Positions 43,278 through 50,908 of a stretch of DNA of 64,000 bases are shown here, piece by piece (the stretch's first letter is position 1; the number at the start of each line of letters is the position of its first letter). The position numbers were made by a program, and so were the translations under genes. Origin of the DNA: Thermonema lapsum (lineage in GTDB: Bacteria > Bacteroidota > Bacteroidia > Cytophagales > Thermonemataceae). The stretch spans positions 434,001 through 498,000 of the forward strand of contig NZ_JAASRN010000001.1 in the NCBI RefSeq assembly GCF_011761635.1. The letters run 5' to 3'. Below the pieces are notes generated by a model that saw only the letters and a program-made list of their open reading frames with translations, did not search any database and was not told the DNA's origin.

Positions 43278-46200
43278 TTAGCGCAGCAGATGCAACCAGC
43301 CACGGCAGTCTCTTCCACTTGGGGTTACCACATGGAAGAAATACACACCGGAAGGCAATGAGTCGCCGCCCCAATCGTTGCGGTAATCGGTGCTTTCATA
43401 TACGGTCTTGCCCCAACGATTGACTACCCGGAGCTGGCTCCCCGTCTCCGGCAACACCAGTACATCGTTGATGCCATCTCCATTAGGGGTAATCACATTA
43501 GGCGGTAAGGGCTTTTCTTCTATCTGCACTTGTTGTTTCAGTTTTGCAATGCAATCGCCGGTGTTCACCAGCAACACCACATCGTAAGTCCCTCCTTTGG
43601 TATAAAAATAAACTTCTGGCGTAGCACCTTCCAAGACCGTACCATCGCCCATGTGCCATTCATAGGTATAGCTTTCTAAACCGCCCACCGCTTTCAGACG
43701 GATGCCGTTGGTAGCAGCACAAGAAGGTACGGTTTCCACTTCTATACTCACCGGCTCAAAAGGCAAAACCGTTACCCGAACACTGTCGCGATACTCACAG
43801 CCGGCTCTGTCCCGCATCAGTACGTAGTAGGTAGTAGTTTGCGTAGGAAATGCCAAGGGATTGGATACAAAAGGGTCAGACAAACTGCCGGCAGGTGCCC
43901 ACTCATAAGTATCGGCACCTGCAGCCTGCAACTGCACCGTATCACCATAACAAATGCTTACGTCATCGCTTACGGTAAAAGGAGGAAAAGCGATTTGAAA
44001 CGTTTGAGAAGCACGTGCCACCTTGGCACAAGAAGAGAAGTTAATCACCGTCAGATTGACGGTATATACCCCTTCTTTGGTAAATTCATAGAAAAAGTCC
44101 GCTTCGCTACTTTGGCTGAATATTTTATTGCCTAAATTGTCGTAGATATCCCAAACGAAAGTCTCTGCGCCAATAGCCTTGTAGTCGAAAAACAAGCGAC
44201 GGGCACACACGCGCTCCCCACTATTTACCACACTAAAACCTAAGTTAGGATTTTTTATTTCAAAAGCAGCTTCAAGGTCGAGTGTAAATTTAAACACTGC
44301 ATTGTTGCAATTGTAAGAGTTGTTGTTGGCAGACCACGCCCCTTCGGTTACAGGGAAGCCGTTGGTGCCCCCACAAGAAGCACAAACAGCATGATAAATG
44401 GTGCCACTCTTACTAAAGCGGCTGGTGCCTCCGTCCACATGGTCGCCCCGCTCATTGGGGCTATCTTCTCCAAAGAAAGTAGCATAAAGCAAGCTTTTAG
44501 CATCTTTCTCCAGCACTGCAATATAAAAGTCGTTGCCGTTGACGGTCGTTCGCCGGAAAGCATCGAAAGTAGTGGGCAAATTCCTTGTATCGCTAGAGGC
44601 ATTGTTGTTGATGCCTCCGTTGACTGCCCGGTTGATGGCTCCCCCCCAACCGGCGAAATAGATGTTGCCACAATTATTTTCGGTTACTACCGAAAAAGCT
44701 GTCAGCGAAATATCTGGAGCGCCATCACCTGACCCCACCGTGGTACTCCATATCGAAGAACGCAAATCAGCCTCTAACTTATGAATAAACTGTCCGCTGT
44801 TAGGTACGGCATATACACCCGGCGATATCGGATAGTTTCCATAGGTCTGCCCAAATGCATACACCTTGCCTTCGGCATCGGTATCCACAAAAAAGACCAT
44901 GTCAGCAGCAGAGGTACCCAAGTAGGTAGTTTGTAACCAAGTGCCATCGGGCGAAAAACGCGCTACAAAACCATCGTCGCTTCCCTGTGGGGCTGACAAA
45001 TAAGCATTGGCGGTATTGGGCAAATTGGGGCTGTTTGTCCCCCCTCCCACATACAAATCGCCGTTAGGTGCTTCACGTACCGACAAAGCCAAATCAACCC
45101 CACTACCTCCAATGTATCGCCCCCAGATGAGCTGAAGGTTGGCATTCAGCTTCAACAACAGCCCGTCTTGCGTACCGCTAAGAGAACCGCTCACCCCCGC
45201 AATGGTGCTCGAGCGTGTGGTTGAAGCGATGTATAAATTGTTGTTGGCGTCGGCATAAATATCGCCTCGAAACTCGTCGCCGTAGTTATGAATGAAAGTG
45301 CCGGCTTGGTAGAGTTTGATACCGTCGTTGTCCGTGCCTCCAATCAAAGTAGAAGCTTTCAAGGAGCCGTCGAAAGCCAGTTTCATGACAAAAATATCAC
45401 TGCCGTTGGCATAGCTATTGCCCAACACGCTATTCACAGGTACCCCTCCATGAAACGAAGAGCCATCGGTAGTGGGAAAGTTGGTAGAACTTGTGGTGCC
45501 CAGTATAACCAAATCGCGGTTGTTGTCAACTACCAAACTATGAGGTACCTCTGAACCACTGCCCCCTATCAGGACGATGTATTCAAGCCGCGTGCCCGTA
45601 GGGTTATATTTAAAAATCACCACATCGGTAATCAAAGGGAAGTTGGCGGAAGTTCCCCCCGGACCGATGGTAAAGATACCCGGGGGATTTGGGAAATTAC
45701 GCCCATAGGCAGTCCCCCCCGAATATAAGTACCCCTCTTCATCGAAAGTGGCAGTATTGCCCCAGTTGTCAGATACCGCACCGGAATAAGTAGAAAAGAC
45801 TAGCTCGGGGTCTATGACCACGGTCGCTGTGGGGTCATAGTCTTCAAGTAAAAACTTCAATGTATTTTTTTTCAAGGCATAACGAGCTTTGATTTTTTGC
45901 TTTCGTTCTCCTTTTATTTGATATACTACAGGAGCTAATTCCAATACTTCGCCAAAGATGGTTTTTATTGCCAAGTGCCCCTGCTCGGTGATGCGCAGCC
46001 CTTGTGTATAAGCGTATTCCAAGCGTATGTCGTTGGGGTTTGCCCCCGGATGCACCCAAAATTCATACTTTACATGCCCCTCCTCGTTTATAAACAAACG
46101 CAAATCTATGCGGTCATACAGATTAGTAAAGTGCAAAACAGCACAAGCACTGCTTTCTATACGCTGCACAGAGGTGGTTCCTGTTGGGTCGCTTGCAGAC

Positions 46201-46562
46201 AAATAGTATTTCACCGGCAGCTGTCTGCTGTCCGGGGCACAAGACGGCTGTGTGTGATTTGCACCTTTAAAACGAATTACATAACTATGCACCCGCATGG
46301 CTTGCTGTGGCGCTAGTTGTCCGTGCTGCTTGCTATGTTTGAGCGAAGCAAGAAAGGCTGCATCATACCATGAAAATTGCAGGCTGTCGGCATAAACAAA
46401 AAGAAAGCCCCCGGAAAGCTCCGCTCTATAAAGCACCGGTGCGGGCCACTGCCCCAGATTGCGCACAAAAGCCGGGCGAGATGCATCCTGTGTCTGTCCC
46501 GGCAACGACTTCACAATAAGCAACAAGCAGGCAAGAAGGCGTAAGTAAACAGACATAGGCAT
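43278..46562 (-). CDS. Large secreted protein with gliding-motility C-terminal domain (T9SS type B)
   Basis: 1094 residues. Signal peptide about 1-22. An N-terminal DUF7948-like domain (about 28-245: FVRNLGQWPAPVLYRAEL, LRLFINEEGHVKYEFWVHPGANPNDI), then a series of SBBP-type beta-propeller repeats (about 250-730, units resembling ATFLGGSGxD), then two PKD-like regions (about 780-880 and 970-1040). The C-terminal PPNVITPNGDGINDVLV..LRVVNRWGKTVYES..GVYFFHV is the gliding-motility-associated domain, a type B T9SS signal. Two ATGs (46562 and 46556) are possible. It is predicted to be exposed on the cell surface. Role in adhesion is likely but not proven. Confidence 0.9.
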   Translation of the reverse strand: MPMSVYLRLLACLLLIVKSLPGQTQDASRPAFVRNLGQWPAPVLYRAELSGGFLFVYADSLQFSWYDAAFLASLKHSKQHGQLAPQQAMRVHSYVIRFKGANHTQPSCAPDSRQLPVKYYLSASDPTGTTSVQRIESSACAVLHFTNLYDRIDLRLFINEEGHVKYEFWVHPGANPNDIRLEYAYTQGLRITEQGHLAIKTIFGEVLELAPVVYQIKGERKQKIKARYALKKNTLKFLLEDYDPTATVVIDPELVFSTYSGAVSDNWGNTATFDEEGYLYSGGTAYGRNFPNPPGIFTIGPGGTSANFPLITDVVIFKYNPTGTRLEYIVLIGGSGSEVPHSLVVDNNRDLVILGTTSSTNFPTTDGSSFHGGVPVNSVLGNSYANGSDIFVMKLAFDGSLKASTLIGGTDNDGIKLYQAGTFIHNYGDEFRGDIYADANNNLYIASTTRSSTIAGVSGSLSGTQDGLLLKLNANLQLIWGRYIGGSGVDLALSVREAPNGDLYVGGGTNSPNLPNTANAYLSAPQGSDDGFVARFSPDGTWLQTTYLGTSAADMVFFVDTDAEGKVYAFGQTYGNYPISPGVYAVPNSGQFIHKLEADLRSSIWSTTVGSGDGAPDISLTAFSVVTENNCGNIYFAGWGGAINRAVNGGINNNASSDTRNLPTTFDAFRRTTVNGNDFYIAVLEKDAKSLLYATFFGEDSPNERGDHVDGGTSRFSKSGTIYHAVCASCGGTNGFPVTEGAWSANNNSYNCNNAVFKFTLDLEAAFEIKNPNLGFSVVNSGERVCARRLFFDYKAIGAETFVWDIYDNLGNKIFSQSSEADFFYEFTKEGVYTVNLTVINFSSCAKVARASQTFQIAFPPFTVSDDVSICYGDTVQLQAAGADTYEWAPAGSLSDPFVSNPLAFPTQTTTYYVLMRDRAGCEYRDSVRVTVLPFEPVSIEVETVPSCAATNGIRLKAVGGLESYTYEWHMGDGTVLEGATPEVYFYTKGGTYDVVLLVNTGDCIAKLKQQVQIEEKPLPPNVITPNGDGINDVLVLPETGSQLRVVNRWGKTVYESTDYRNDWGGDSLPSGVYFFHVVTPSGRDCRGWLHLLR

Positions 46563-46657
46563 AGATTGATAAATGCATCAAAAATTTACTCAAAAAAGAG
46601 CGAATATTTTATCTTTTGAGCAAAAGCTTTTTATTTTTTGAAAAAAGAAAAAGCAGA

Positions 46658-47215
46658 ATGTCTAAATCGAAACCAAAAAGTGGCAGCATACTGATAGCCA
46701 AACCATTCTTGGGAGACCCTAATTTTGAACGCACTGTAGTACTCATTTGTGAATATCAAGAGCACGGCACCTTTGGTTTGGTGCTCAACCAAACCACCCA
46801 TCTACATTTAAGTGATGTGTTGGATGACATTTATGCTGGCGATATTCCTCTTTTTATCGGTGGTCCGGTAGAGCAAAACACCTTACACTTCGTGCACCGA
46901 ATGGGGGCACTTATTCCCGGCTCCATACAACTGCAGGAAGGGCTCTATTGGGGTGGCGATTTCGACGTGGTTAAAAGCCTACTCAATACTGGTCAATTAC
47001 CTGTCCAAAACATACGCTTCTTTTTGGGGTATTCGGGCTGGTCGCCGGGTCAGCTCGATGCTGAAATAGAACGAGACACATGGATAGTAACCGAGTGCAA
47101 TACCACTGTACTGTTTGACACCCAGCCCGGCGACTTGTGGCGTACCATCTTACGCGACATGGGTGGCGAATACCGCGTCATTGCGAACTATCCGATTGAC
47201 CCTCGTCTAAACTGA
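46658..47215 (+). CDS. YqgE/AlgH family protein (UPF0301)
   Basis: 185 residues from the ATG at 46658, which gives the family N-terminus KSGSILIAKPFLGDPNFERTV; the upstream ATG-type start at 46616 is unnecessary. Also seen: GTFGLVLNQTT, FIGGPVEQNTLHFVHR, QLPVQNIRFFLGYSGWSPGQLDAEI. The family is conserved in many bacteria; AlgH was named for alginate regulation in Pseudomonas but the molecular function is unsettled. Its last 38 nt overlap the end of the convergent winged-helix regulator gene (47178-47215), an unusually long tail-to-tail overlap. Confidence 0.92.
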   Translation: MSKSKPKSGSILIAKPFLGDPNFERTVVLICEYQEHGTFGLVLNQTTHLHLSDVLDDIYAGDIPLFIGGPVEQNTLHFVHRMGALIPGSIQLQEGLYWGGDFDVVKSLLNTGQLPVQNIRFFLGYSGWSPGQLDAEIERDTWIVTECNTTVLFDTQPGDLWRTILRDMGGEYRVIANYPIDPRLN

Positions 47216-47510
47216 ATTGCCCACTGATGACCTTTGCCAGCTGTTCACAGTGCTTGGCAAAAGCCTTGTAACCTTTATTGGTAAGACGATAAGTGGTAAG
47301 CGGGCGCCGCCCCACGAAGCGCTTGTCTGTTTCAATATATCCTCTTTCTTCCAGCAGAATGGTATTGCTCGACAAATTGCCGTCTGTCAGCCCTAAAGCA
47401 TCTTTTATTTCGTTGAAAGTAAGCCCTGGCTTTTTCATAAGTGCTGCCATGATTGCCAAACGGTACTTGTTTTCTAGCAGCTTGTCAATATGAGGAAGTA
47501 TTTCTTTCAT
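47178..47510 (-). CDS. Winged-helix transcriptional regulator (ArsR/MarR-like)
   Basis: 110 residues: MKEILPHIDKLLENKYRLAIMAALMKKP, a helix-turn-helix with LTFNEIKDALGLTDGNLSSNTILLEE as recognition part, and a wing with FVGRRPLTTYRLTNKG. This matches the winged-helix DNA-binding family (PF13601 type) common in Bacteroidota, usually a dimeric repressor. No metal ligands are seen. A 23-bp imperfect palindrome (47516-47538) lies immediately upstream of the start, consistent with autoregulation. The C-terminal tail overlaps yqgE by 38 nt. Regulon unknown. Confidence 0.87.
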   Translation of the reverse strand: MKEILPHIDKLLENKYRLAIMAALMKKPGLTFNEIKDALGLTDGNLSSNTILLEERGYIETDKRFVGRRPLTTYRLTNKGYKAFAKHCEQLAKVISGQFSLDEGQSDSSQ

Positions 47511-47515
47511 TTTTC

Positions 47516-47538
47516 ACTTTGTCTTTGAAACACAAAGT
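47516..47538. promoter_or_regulatory. Palindromic candidate operator of the winged-helix regulator
   Basis: ACTTTGT at 47516-47522 and ACAAAGT at 47532-47538 are perfect 7-bp arms; the 9-nt centre is also nearly symmetric (TTT / AAA). It begins 5 nt upstream of the regulator's start codon. Confidence 0.55.
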
Positions 47539-47581
47539 AAAGCTAATTAAAAAGTATATATACATGCAAATTTTTTTTAAC

Positions 47582-47612
47582 AAAAAAAACGCAACTCCCA
47601 TAGAAGTTGCGT
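47582..47612 (-). terminator. Terminator of the 147-aa unknown gene
   Basis: ACGCAACT / AGTTGCGT arms with an 8-nt loop; on the minus strand eight T follow. It lies 33 nt beyond the stop codon at 47646. Confidence 0.85.
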
Positions 47613-47645
47613 GCGGGTCAAAATTTTCAAAAAAAAATTGAGCAG

Positions 47646-48089
47646 TTAATACTTGTCGCCTCCAAAATATTTTTCTTCGAGCACGTCTGCCAACTCAGCT
47701 ACTTCCCATATGATATCAGCCATTTCATCGATAGAGGTTACATGTTCTGCCAAAGGAGCTGCCTGCACGATGAGTGTTTCACAAGGCGAGCCATCGGTTT
47801 GTTTGTCATCAATAATGGTGATAGTGGCACTGTTGGCAAAACCTGCTTCTCTTACTATCTTTTTCAAATTTATTTGCGAGTGATAGGTCCCTACCTTGCT
47901 GTTGAAGTAGAAGCAGTCGCGCCCTTTGGCACGCCCCTTCACCACCCATGCATACACAAACTGATAACGATTGCTTCCCCCTTTGGTAACAAAGGGTATA
48001 TCGAGCGCATAAACGCTGGGAGAGATTTCTTTTATTTGAGCATTGAAGCGCTTGGCTACCTCCCTTATAGCATTATTAAAATCCAACAT
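47646..48089 (-). CDS. Hypothetical protein (147 aa)
   Basis: The ATG at 48089 (MLDFNNAIREVAKRFN) is chosen; the longer frame to 48227 overlaps the nuclease gene and adds no family features. The sequence has alternating helix and strand (IKEISPSVYALDIPFVTKGGSN, KGRDCFYFNSKVGTYH, SATITIIDDKQ) and an acidic helical end (MADIIWEVAELADVLEE), somewhat like small YbjN/chaperone-type folds, but I cannot name it. No signal peptide. It follows the nuclease gene by 70 nt, in the same direction, and has its own terminator. Coding quality supports it as real. Confidence 0.7.
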   Translation of the reverse strand: MLDFNNAIREVAKRFNAQIKEISPSVYALDIPFVTKGGSNRYQFVYAWVVKGRAKGRDCFYFNSKVGTYHSQINLKKIVREAGFANSATITIIDDKQTDGSPCETLIVQAAPLAEHVTSIDEMADIIWEVAELADVLEEKYFGGDKY

Positions 48090-48159
48090 AATTTGACCAC
48101 GTTTAATTGTTTCTGACAAGATAAAAATAAAGTAATAATCACAGAAAAGAGCACATCCC

Positions 48160-49200
48160 CTACTGTTTTTTTCTATACTTTCTTCGCCATAGCTCGGGGT
48201 GCAGCTCGCCTTCGAGGCGTTGCTCAAGGGCAGGATTTTTGCTCAACTCCGGAAAGAAGTCCAAACCAGTTTGCGCTTCCACTTCATCGATACTCACGAC
48301 ATAATCCATAAAGTCGTCCTTCAGGTTTTTACTATTGGGCATAATGAAAGCAATGGCTTTTATTTCTGGTTCGCGCATATCCAAAATTACCTTATAGAAA
48401 GCCTCAGGCACAGAGATTTTTGTTCGCTTCCCTATCTTGCGAGGGCGTTTGCCGAGGATAGGACCTGTAACGATGTAAAGAGATTTGTCGCGGCGCACCC
48501 AACGGCGGCACTGCTCTTCCAGCTCACGCCATACCCCGCGATTCAGCTCAGGAGTTTGTGGCGCTATGTTGCTCATAAGGAAGCTTTCTTCGTAAGCCTG
48601 GCGGTCAAATTCGAAATCGGCGGCGGCGGCTAAATGCCCTCTATCGTAGCCAGTGCGTGAGTAGTCAGAGGGATGGGCGGTACCTGTAGGTACTGCCGGG
48701 TCAGGGGCAAAGTTATTCAAGCGCTCTAAATTGCCTTCCAGCTCTTCATAGTCTAGACGGTACGCTACCCAGCGTGCCAACTCATGTTCTTCATCATAGC
48801 ATAGTGCAAAGGCTTTATGACGCACCACTGTGCAGGGAACAGTAGAGGCAGGAAATGCAAAGGATTCATCAAGCACCCAACTTTTTTCTTCATTTGCCGC
48901 CGCGAGCTCTCTGTCGACCACAGTCGGTTTTTCTTCTTTCTGTATTACGCTGCTTTCTGCTTGCAACAAGCCACTTAAAGGAGGCGCATCCGAATTGGGG
49001 AAATATTCGTACTTGACAGCATAGAGTGATTTCGCCCAGTCATTAGCGGTAAAAGGCATTAACAAGCGCCCTACTTTTTCGTGGGGCATGAAGATATAGA
49101 GCATAAGCAAGAGGATGATAAAAAAGCCCCAAAAACGAGGGGCACGTAACAAACGCCACAACAATTGATTCAACAGATTAGTATTCTTTCTTCTTCTCAT
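48160..49200 (-). CDS. Membrane-anchored DNA/RNA non-specific endonuclease (NUC family)
   Basis: 346 residues. One N-terminal transmembrane segment (about 21-39, RFWGFFIILLLMLYIF) with a positive cytoplasmic end, a linker of about 100 residues, then a NUC (beta-beta-alpha-metal) nuclease domain (about 118-325). The catalytic motif is YDRGHLAAAADFEF (DRGH His as general base), followed by MSNIAPQTPELNRGVW with the Mg-binding Asn. The nuclease part would face the periplasm. Known members degrade nucleic acids for nutrition or defence. The unknown 147-aa gene follows, which could be unrelated. Confidence 0.92.
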   Translation of the reverse strand: MRRRKNTNLLNQLLWRLLRAPRFWGFFIILLLMLYIFMPHEKVGRLLMPFTANDWAKSLYAVKYEYFPNSDAPPLSGLLQAESSVIQKEEKPTVVDRELAAANEEKSWVLDESFAFPASTVPCTVVRHKAFALCYDEEHELARWVAYRLDYEELEGNLERLNNFAPDPAVPTGTAHPSDYSRTGYDRGHLAAAADFEFDRQAYEESFLMSNIAPQTPELNRGVWRELEEQCRRWVRRDKSLYIVTGPILGKRPRKIGKRTKISVPEAFYKVILDMREPEIKAIAFIMPNSKNLKDDFMDYVVSIDEVEAQTGLDFFPELSKNPALEQRLEGELHPELWRRKYRKKQ

Positions 49201-49305
49201 AAAGCGCTAATTTTGAATTATGTTTTGCTAAAAAAATCAATAAACAAGGAACAAGTGTAAAACTACAATTTAGGCATAAGAAATGAAAAGTAATTCCGTT
49301 TTTAT

Positions 49306-49338
49306 TTATGCATAAAATTTATGCATAACTTTGCATAA
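49306..49338. promoter_or_regulatory. DUF2807 promoter with paired palindromes
   Basis: Two perfect 10-bp palindromes TTATGCATAA (49306-49315 and 49319-49328), a third half-site GCATAA (49333-49338), and the -7 element TAACTTTG at 49326-49333. The second palindrome overlaps the -7 box, so a bound protein would block polymerase. The -33 element is poor. Confidence 0.6.
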
Positions 49339-49360
49339 AAGTTAAAAAAGCAAAAACCCT

Positions 49361-50056
49361 ATGAGAAAAAACATCTGTCTGACGATGAGCTTACTCCTTT
49401 GGAGTGTTGGCACTTGGGCACAAGAAATTGCCACGCGCACACTATCCACCTTCTCACAAGTAGAAATAGACGGCGATTTTAAAGTGGTGCTGCGTGCTGG
49501 AAATAAAGAAGAAGCCCGCATAGAGTCACGTGGCATTCCTTTGGATGACATCAAAATTTATGTAAAAGACAACACGCTGTATATCAAAAGAAAAACCAAT
49601 CTTAAACACCTGACCAACGATTCCAATGCCACCATCACCGTCACTTTTAGCAAATTTACCAACTTAAAAAACAGCGGTAGCTCTGATGTATTGGTAGAAA
49701 GTAAACTGGAAGGCAAAAGCTACTTCATAGAGAATAAGGGCAGCGGCAAAGTAGAAGCCTCCTTCTTGTGTGAAAGGCTTAGCATCAGGCAAATAGGCAG
49801 TGGCGATATTGTATTGCGTGGCAGTACTGACAAGCTAGAGATAGAACTACGGGGTTCCGGTAATGTAGAAGCCTATGACTTGCAAGCAGACTCTGCCAAT
49901 ATCCGTATCCTTGGCAGTGGCGATGCTAAGGTAACGGTTACCGACAGCATAGAGGCTAAAATTACTGGTTCAGGAGACATCTACTACAAAGGAGGTCCCG
50001 AACGTGTACAAGTGCAAACTTTAGGCTCAGGCACTGCCAAAGCCGTAAAAGAATAA
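49361..50056 (+). CDS. DUF2807 (head GIN domain) surface beta-helix protein
   Basis: 231 residues with signal peptide (about 1-20, GTWAQ). The mature protein is a right-handed beta-helix-like repeat: recurrent GSGD/GSGN/GSSDV steps (for example NSGSSDVLV, QIGSGDIVL, RGSGNVEA, LGSGDAKV, TGSGDIYYK, LGSGTAKA), typical of DUF2807. The family is described as a putative auto-transporter adhesin head domain; function is unsettled. Upstream are the paired palindromes at 49306-49338 and downstream a strong terminator. It stands alone as a one-gene transcript. Confidence 0.9.
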   Translation: MRKNICLTMSLLLWSVGTWAQEIATRTLSTFSQVEIDGDFKVVLRAGNKEEARIESRGIPLDDIKIYVKDNTLYIKRKTNLKHLTNDSNATITVTFSKFTNLKNSGSSDVLVESKLEGKSYFIENKGSGKVEASFLCERLSIRQIGSGDIVLRGSTDKLEIELRGSGNVEAYDLQADSANIRILGSGDAKVTVTDSIEAKITGSGDIYYKGGPERVQVQTLGSGTAKAVKE

Positions 50057-50079
50057 AAATAACGCATTTGTTATGAATT

Positions 50080-50114
50080 AAGCCCTGCCGTCGGTGGCAG
50101 GGCTTTGCTTTTTA
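50080..50114 (+). terminator. Terminator of the DUF2807 gene
   Basis: AAGCCCTGCC / GGCAGGGCTT, 10-bp arms with a 6-nt loop, then T-rich sequence on the + strand. Confidence 0.87.
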
Positions 50115-50121
50115 GTTGGGG

Positions 50122-50892
50122 TTAGCGCTTATCCAGTTCTCCGAATACTTTTTGCAGCAGCGGCGTAATACGAGCTGTCGCCTGCTCTCTTATTTTTAAT
50201 TCTTCTTCTGCCACCTTCAAAAATAAACCGTACAGTGCCCGCTCCGTAACGTAGCGCGATACGTCCTCAGGTACTTTTTTCGAAGCGCCCACGGTGCTGC
50301 CCAAAGGCGACGCTGCCAACTTGTTGTAGGGCTGCGCCAACGCCTGCCATGCCTGTTGTGCACCTACTTTTTCCATTGCGTCTTTTATTTGAGGATAGTA
50401 AGCCTCAAATAAACCGTCATAGGTTTTGGCTTTCAGGTACTGGGTTGCCGCATCTTGGCTGCCAAACAAGATGTTACGCGCATCTGTGATGGTCATCTGC
50501 CTGATAGCATTCACAAAAATAGGTTTCGCCTGCTGGGCAGCTTCTTCGGCAGCACGGTTCATCTTCAAGACTACCCTATCAATGAGCTCTTTGCCTTGCG
50601 GCACATGCCGCTCAATGACAGACTCCACTTCTCGAGCTTCTGGAGGCAATAAAATCTTTATAGATGGGTTGCCATAATAGCCGTTTTCTTTCATGAGTTG
50701 TTCTACTCCCTTCGATATTCCCACTTCCAAAGCCTCTTTTAAGCCGGCAGCAATTTCCTGCTCGGTCAATGGTTGCTGCCCTATCTTTCCCAAGCCATCT
50801 ATTTGAGTATTGATTCCTTGCAAAGTAGCGCAATCGCTCATGCCCCAAAGGCATGCTAAAAACAGCAGAGTGTGTAATATATTTCGTTGCAT
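50122..50892 (-). CDS. DUF4197 domain protein, secreted
   Basis: 256 residues; the ATG at 50892 is chosen over a TTG at 50898. Signal-like N-terminus (MQRNILHTLLFLACLWGMS), possibly without lipid attachment. The mature sequence LTEQEIAAGLKEALEVGISKGVEQL..YYGNPSIKILLPPE and the C-terminal YVTERALYGLFLKVAEEELKIRE match DUF4197, an all-helical periplasmic family of unknown function. The sensor gene ends 16 nt before this ATG, so the two are probably one transcript. What it does for the sensor is not known. Confidence 0.88.
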   Translation of the reverse strand: MQRNILHTLLFLACLWGMSDCATLQGINTQIDGLGKIGQQPLTEQEIAAGLKEALEVGISKGVEQLMKENGYYGNPSIKILLPPEAREVESVIERHVPQGKELIDRVVLKMNRAAEEAAQQAKPIFVNAIRQMTITDARNILFGSQDAATQYLKAKTYDGLFEAYYPQIKDAMEKVGAQQAWQALAQPYNKLAASPLGSTVGASKKVPEDVSRYVTERALYGLFLKVAEEELKIREQATARITPLLQKVFGELDKR

Positions 50893-50908
50893 ATTCAAAG
50901 ATATTTGA

